The position numbers were made by a program, and so were the translations under genes. DNA of 36,584 bases from contig JAHBMJ010001047.1 in assembly GCA_018398765.1 (NCBI GenBank), positions 1 to 36,584 of the forward strand, given 5' to 3'. Position 1 is the first letter of the stretch. Every line of letters begins with the position of its first letter. The notes under the pieces are model-generated. The model was not told the DNA's origin. It ran no database searches and worked only from the letters and a program-made list of their open reading frames with translations. Positions 31,532 to 36,584 of this stretch are shown one piece after another. This DNA comes from Chromera velia. Its lineage: Eukaryota; Sar; Chromeraceae.

Positions 31532-33441
31532 CTAGTAACGATCAGTCAACCGAGCCTGTATAGCCATCAGCTCACCCTCTGTCGAAAACCCCGCCCTTGA
31601 ACTAGCCACACTGACCAGCTCTTTGACGAAAGAGACAGTCTCCCTGTCTGGACGTCCAAAGGTCTCGAAGACCAATGGGACAAACCGCAATCCCACAGCG
31701 CGTGCTGCTACTGCGCTACATACTTCCACACTTTTTCCTCGCTCTTCGTCTTTGCTGCTGCCCCTACTGTTTTAGACCTTGTACGCAAGCGGGAAGCATC
31801 GGAAGAAATCGGACAAGTCACAGAAACGTCCGCAAGGAGGGTGTCTCTATTCGATAGAGAGGTAAAAAGGTTCACTCGCTTGTTGCGCTCCTCGGTGAGT
31901 CTTGAGTCCATCCCCACTCCCAGGTGCCTAAAAGTCGTCTCCTCAAGCACATGAGTATGTCGGAGACCCCTCAGGATCTGGGTAAATGCACCTTTTACCT
32001 GCTTATGCCGCCAGTGCACTCCCCCCCCATTCGGGCATTTCTGTGCATGGTGGCCCCGAGGGTCGAGCGGTGACCCACATACACACACACCTGCTCTTTA
32101 CATCTCGGGGATTGGGAGGCCCAAACGAATGTGGAGTGCGACTCTGTACACTGCTGGAGGGAAGCGCAACCAACCTGATGATGGGATGGCGCTGAGCCAC
32201 GTGGAGGCTCCGTTGCCAGAGTATGAATGGAGATGGACACGCTCAGACAGCCCTACCTTAGAGAAGAGGAAGACCCTGCGGGATCGATGGAGCACGTCCG
32301 TTATCCTCTGCTGCTCTTGGGTATGAGGGGCTCTCCACCAGTGTCTTAACTGAGCGTCCCATCCTTGGTGCAGAAGATGGTGGGCCTTCAGCTTCACAGA
32401 CTCCGTCGTGCTCTCTGCTCTCTCATATTCCCTCTTCGACGCCTGCAGCCAGGGGAGTGCAAAAAAGGCATCTCTGTCTAGGGATTGACTAGGGCCCAAG
32501 AAAGACTGGTCGGTGAGACGTTCTATCACCGTCGACAGGGTCGCCCCACAGCTGCCTAGCAGACCTGCCGTTGTGGTTGCTCGAAAGCAGGTAAGACCTA
32601 GTCTACCCTGGTACTGCGGTAAGTACGCCTGATTCCATACCTCTCCGTACGCCCATTCCTGCTCCGTCATACCCATGATACGCACCTACGATTCGCCTAG
32701 CTCTCTGTTCGCTTGAGACCATTCGTCTAGTGCAATAACGTCCCCCATAATCCTTGTTAGATAAATCAGCTTTGGCAGAACACAGAAATGGAAAAGGAGG
32801 TGGGCTCCTTGGGGTTTACCGTACCTTTTCACTGCCTGGCTCAACTCCCGCGCCTCTTTCAGCTTTTTATCAAAGTGTGCCCTCTGATACTCTGTAGTCC
32901 CACTAGCCGCCCCGCAGAGTCGGAAACCTGCAAGGGATGGGATGATTCCAGGCGGTGATGGGTATGCGCTCGGACATTCCCTGAGCCCTTGCCACGAAGG
33001 TGAGTGGACCGAGCTCTTGTCAGGTCGCAGGGTTAACCCAAAGCTCTGCAACCTGGCTGCGCTCACTCTCCACACATGTAAGATGCTGTCGTCATGTCTG
33101 TCTGTAGGGATCTGCTGGAAAAGACAGAGGGGGAAAACCATAGACACGTCGTCCATGAAGGCGCCAACGAAACACCCCCTTCCCCCGTGCTTTGCCTGCA
33201 AATCCCCCAGCAACCCATCTAGGGAAGGTTTTAGCCCCATGCAGAAGAAAAGGGGACCCGCCACATCCCCCTGTTGCACCCCCTCTTCGCATGTGATCCT
33301 CCGAAGGAGCCCTGACTGGTCTCTAAAGACTAAGTCTGAAGGAGTTCCATACCACAAAGCGAAGAAAGAGTACAACTGGGGGAAATGAACATAAACCTGG
33401 TCCATAATCACCTGCCGGACACGGATGGCTGCGTCTGACAT
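31532..33441 (-). pseudogene. Decayed non-LTR retrotransposon: reverse transcriptase plus zinc-binding, endonuclease-like C-terminus
   Basis: One minus-strand frame runs from 33441 to about 31720. Near its start it has GVQQGDVAGPLFF and FMDD (YxDD-type catalytic box), then thumb-like sequence. The C-terminus has CVC...HHAQKC...WRHKQV, a CCHC-like zinc site, then TLLADVSVTCP and (next frame) GLRFVPLVFETFG. This order resembles elements with a C-terminal restriction-like endonuclease (R2/NeSL-like); that clade is an inference. TAG (32686-32688) and TAA (32098-32100) interrupt the frame, and a one-base shift near 31720 moves the end (to 31532) into another frame. The start lacks upstream RT motifs, including a clear motif A, so the copy is also 5'-truncated. 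Confidence 0.85.
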
Positions 33442-33451
33442 TTACAGGAAG

Positions 33452-33576
33452 ATCTGACGCATGCCAAGCTTGGCCCCGGAAAGACAATTCAGCTGAGGAG
33501 GCACTTTCCAAATTTAAAGCAGGGGCAACAAGAATAAATTTCACTTTCCGGGCCATTCGCATGGAGTGCGTCAGAT
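33452..33576. repeat. Imperfect inverted repeat just 5' of the dead reverse transcriptase
   Basis: Arms 33452-33483 and 33544-33576 share ATCTGACGCA at their outer ends and GGCC(C)CGGAAAG at their inner ends, with a more diverged middle, around a 60-base loop. It lies 11 bases from the RT frame's first ATG and could be a small inserted element or the breakpoint that truncated the RT copy. No target duplication was seen. Confidence 0.6.
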
Positions 33577-34204
33577 TAGAGATGGGGCCGGGCTAACTTT
33601 AGCTCCAAGCTACTATAAGCTTCATTGTGCAGTATCATGCGGTGGTTTTGCCAGCCAGCTACAGGCAACGCGGTATGCATAATAAAACCCTCAATCATCA
33701 AGCTACAGGCAGCGCAGACCCCCAATTACCCCTAATTAGCTTATATGAGCTTAAAGCATAAGGAGGTAACCCCTCTTCTCCTAAGTGAGCGCACTTAGTT
33801 CAGTTAGATCTCTACTACGGAAAGTCTGTCAGTTCAAGGTTCACTTCCAAACTGCTTCTAGAAGCTTTGCAAGTAACTGTTGTTTACTCAATCCAGGCTA
33901 TATGCAGCTGACTGAATTAATTCCATTTTATTTCTATTTTATTTAATTCTCTTCTAATACAGACTGGCATGGCAGTGCCTCCATGAGCCTGCGTACGTGT
34001 GTTGGTCTCTGAGCTGCGGGCGTCTCGTGCGGCGGCGGTGCGCGTTAGTTCGGCTCACCCCGGGATTGGCCGGTCCTGTGGCTCGCCTCACTATGTTACG
34101 TGCCCCTCCCCCTTGGAGCATGTGTCCCATGCGTTCTGTGACAGTCCTTCTTCTCAGCTCTTCTGCGGTTAACTGCCAACTAAAATTGACCATATAATTC
34201 CTGT
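33577..34204. other. Region downstream of the Ty3/gypsy chromodomain; LTR expected but not identified
   Basis: On the minus strand this follows the chromodomain stop. A purine tract, AAGGGGGAGGGG (about 34103-34114), is a candidate polypurine tract, beyond which a 3' LTR should start. The sequence down to about 33880 could be that LTR, but its partner lies outside the window, so boundaries cannot be fixed. No independent gene is seen. Confidence 0.4.
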
Positions 34205-34208
34205 CTAT

Positions 34209-34394
34209 TCACTTTGATCGTCGCTTGAATTCTTTGATTTTCTCTTTCGCATTTCGGAGGTGGGAGGCTGGCTCCCACGACGCTTCACTCTCAAGGAACC
34301 CCACCCATTGCATGCGGTATTGGGTTCCTCTGCCTCTTCCCCGAACACTGAGGACCTTTTCGACTTCATACTCCTCGTCGGCCCAGGAGGGCAA
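34209..34394 (-). pseudogene. Chromodomain at the integrase C-terminus, cut off by a stop codon
   Basis: Same frame as the integrase, right after its TAA: DEEYEVEKVLSVRGRG, YRMQWVGFLESEASWEP and LRNAKEKIKEF. These match the chromodomain pattern (Y-x-V-E-x-I/V, Y-x-V-K/Q-W-x-G, WEP). In chromoviruses this module directs integration towards heterochromatin. Confidence 0.92.
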
Positions 34395-35354
34395 TTAGAC
34401 GGCCAGACGGCCCCGTCCTTCGTGGCAGTACAGCTTGCACAGCGACGTGTGCACATGGGGGTCTTTGCGGCTTCCCGCTGGCAGGGCGACTTCGAAATTG
34501 TCTCGGGACTGATCGAACTGGGTCACTTTGAAGGGACCAAACCACAGGCTGTCGAGCTTGCGGCTGTACAGGGGAACATCGGGCTTTGCAGCGGTTGCCC
34601 ACCAGGAGCGATGGACAAACACATAGTCCCCTACCTTGATGTCATCGGTTGGGCGGCGTCGTCTATTAGCATTTCGGATTTGACTGGACTGGGCTGCTTC
34701 GAGAGAGGCACGAGCGGCCTCAATAGTTTCTCTATGTTCCTTCAAAAAGTCAGAGGCCTCAGAGGAAGGCTGGACAGAAGGAGAAAGAGAAAGAGCAAGG
34801 AGTGTGAGGGGTTCTCTTCCGTGTTCGAGCTGAAAGGGAGAGCGACCTGTCCCGACATGGACAGATGTGTTGTATGCAAACTCAAGGGACGGGATAAATT
34901 CCGCCCATCGGTGATGCTGGGTCTTAACGAGGCAACGGAGGGCCTCCTTGATTGTTCGATTCATGTGTTTTGCTGACCCTGGTGTGTCGTGGTGTGCCAT
35001 CGTGGAGAACGACAGGTGCGTGCCCGAGAGGGTATGTAGGATCTGCCAGAATCGAGATAGAAAACAGGGGTCTCTATCACTGAGGATCGTACGTTGCCAC
35101 CCCTTCTTTACTGTGACGTTTTCATAATATAGCCGGCCTGCCTGTTCTGCTGTTGCTGTTGTGTGGGTCTGGATCAGGCATACCCCTTTTGACACAGAGT
35201 CAGTGACAACCATAAGACAGTCAAACTGTTCATCCCCGGAGGCGGGCAGTCCAACGAGGAAATCAATTTGAGTGACTTCCCATGCCATTGGGTGGTTGGG
35301 AACAGGGAGCGGTCGGAGGAGACCGGGTGGCGCTCGGCTGGGAGCTTTGCTTCT
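34395..35354 (-). pseudogene. Integrase catalytic core with catalytic Glu replaced by Lys
   Basis: After the TAG the frame continues through a Pro-rich linker ([12 protein letters not shown]) to [11 protein letters not shown] (first catalytic Asp), [13 protein letters not shown] (second Asp) and [15 protein letters not shown]. Aligning the conserved G-x-x-E-x-x-N-R pattern puts Lys where the third catalytic acid (Glu) belongs. The GPF/Y-like WFGPFKV module follows. The frame ends at TAA 34395-34397, directly before the chromodomain. Confidence 0.9.

Positions 35355-36584
<1,230 letters not shown>

Noticed and set aside
33954-34193. 79-codon minus-strand frame after the chromodomain
   Set aside because: It overlaps the candidate polypurine tract and expected LTR of the Ty3/gypsy element and has no recognisable motif.

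Overview
The window reads as nuclear DNA of a single-celled eukaryotic alga. Its genes are split into many short exons with GT-AG introns, the introns are full of CT, GT and GTCT microsatellites, and the flanking DNA carries decayed retroelements. One gene begins with a hydrophobic signal peptide followed by a basic, acid-free stretch rich in Ser, Ala and Gly. That is the bipartite leader used to reach a secondary (complex) plastid. Together these fit a photosynthetic alveolate such as a chromerid (Chromera or Vitrella type), but the organism is inferred from style, not proven.

Layout. 1-6.6 kb: AT-rich then purine/pyrimidine-blocky DNA with no gene I can support; one possible 3' exon ends at 7089 (+). 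7.4-10.0 kb: a four-exon CAMK-like protein kinase on the minus strand (561 aa, all splice phases agree). 10.66-16.97 kb: a 14-exon ABC1/UbiB-type atypical kinase on the plus strand (860 aa, all phases agree), head-to-head with the first kinase across about 685 bp. 17.65-17.90 kb: a 234-bp MITE-like element with terminal inverted repeats and an 8-bp target duplication. 18.88-23.61 kb: a multi-exon, multi-pass membrane protein of unknown family (+). 24.8 kb: a 55-bp tandem repeat, three copies. 26.2-30.2 kb: a leucine-rich-repeat protein (-), mostly in one 1.5-kb 3' exon, with its 5' end unresolved. 31.5-33.4 kb: a dead non-LTR reverse transcriptase (-) with in-frame stops and frame breaks. 34.2-36.6 kb: the 3' part of a dead Ty3/gypsy chromovirus (RT end, RNase H, integrase, chromodomain) on the minus strand, running off the window.

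No operon-like or multi-gene system is visible. The main functional statements are a plastid-targeted ABC1K, presumably acting in prenylquinone or lipid metabolism, and a divergently transcribed protein kinase whose HRD motif reads HCD. Exon models come from reading frames, splice-site consensus, phase agreement and family motifs; none is transcript-verified.
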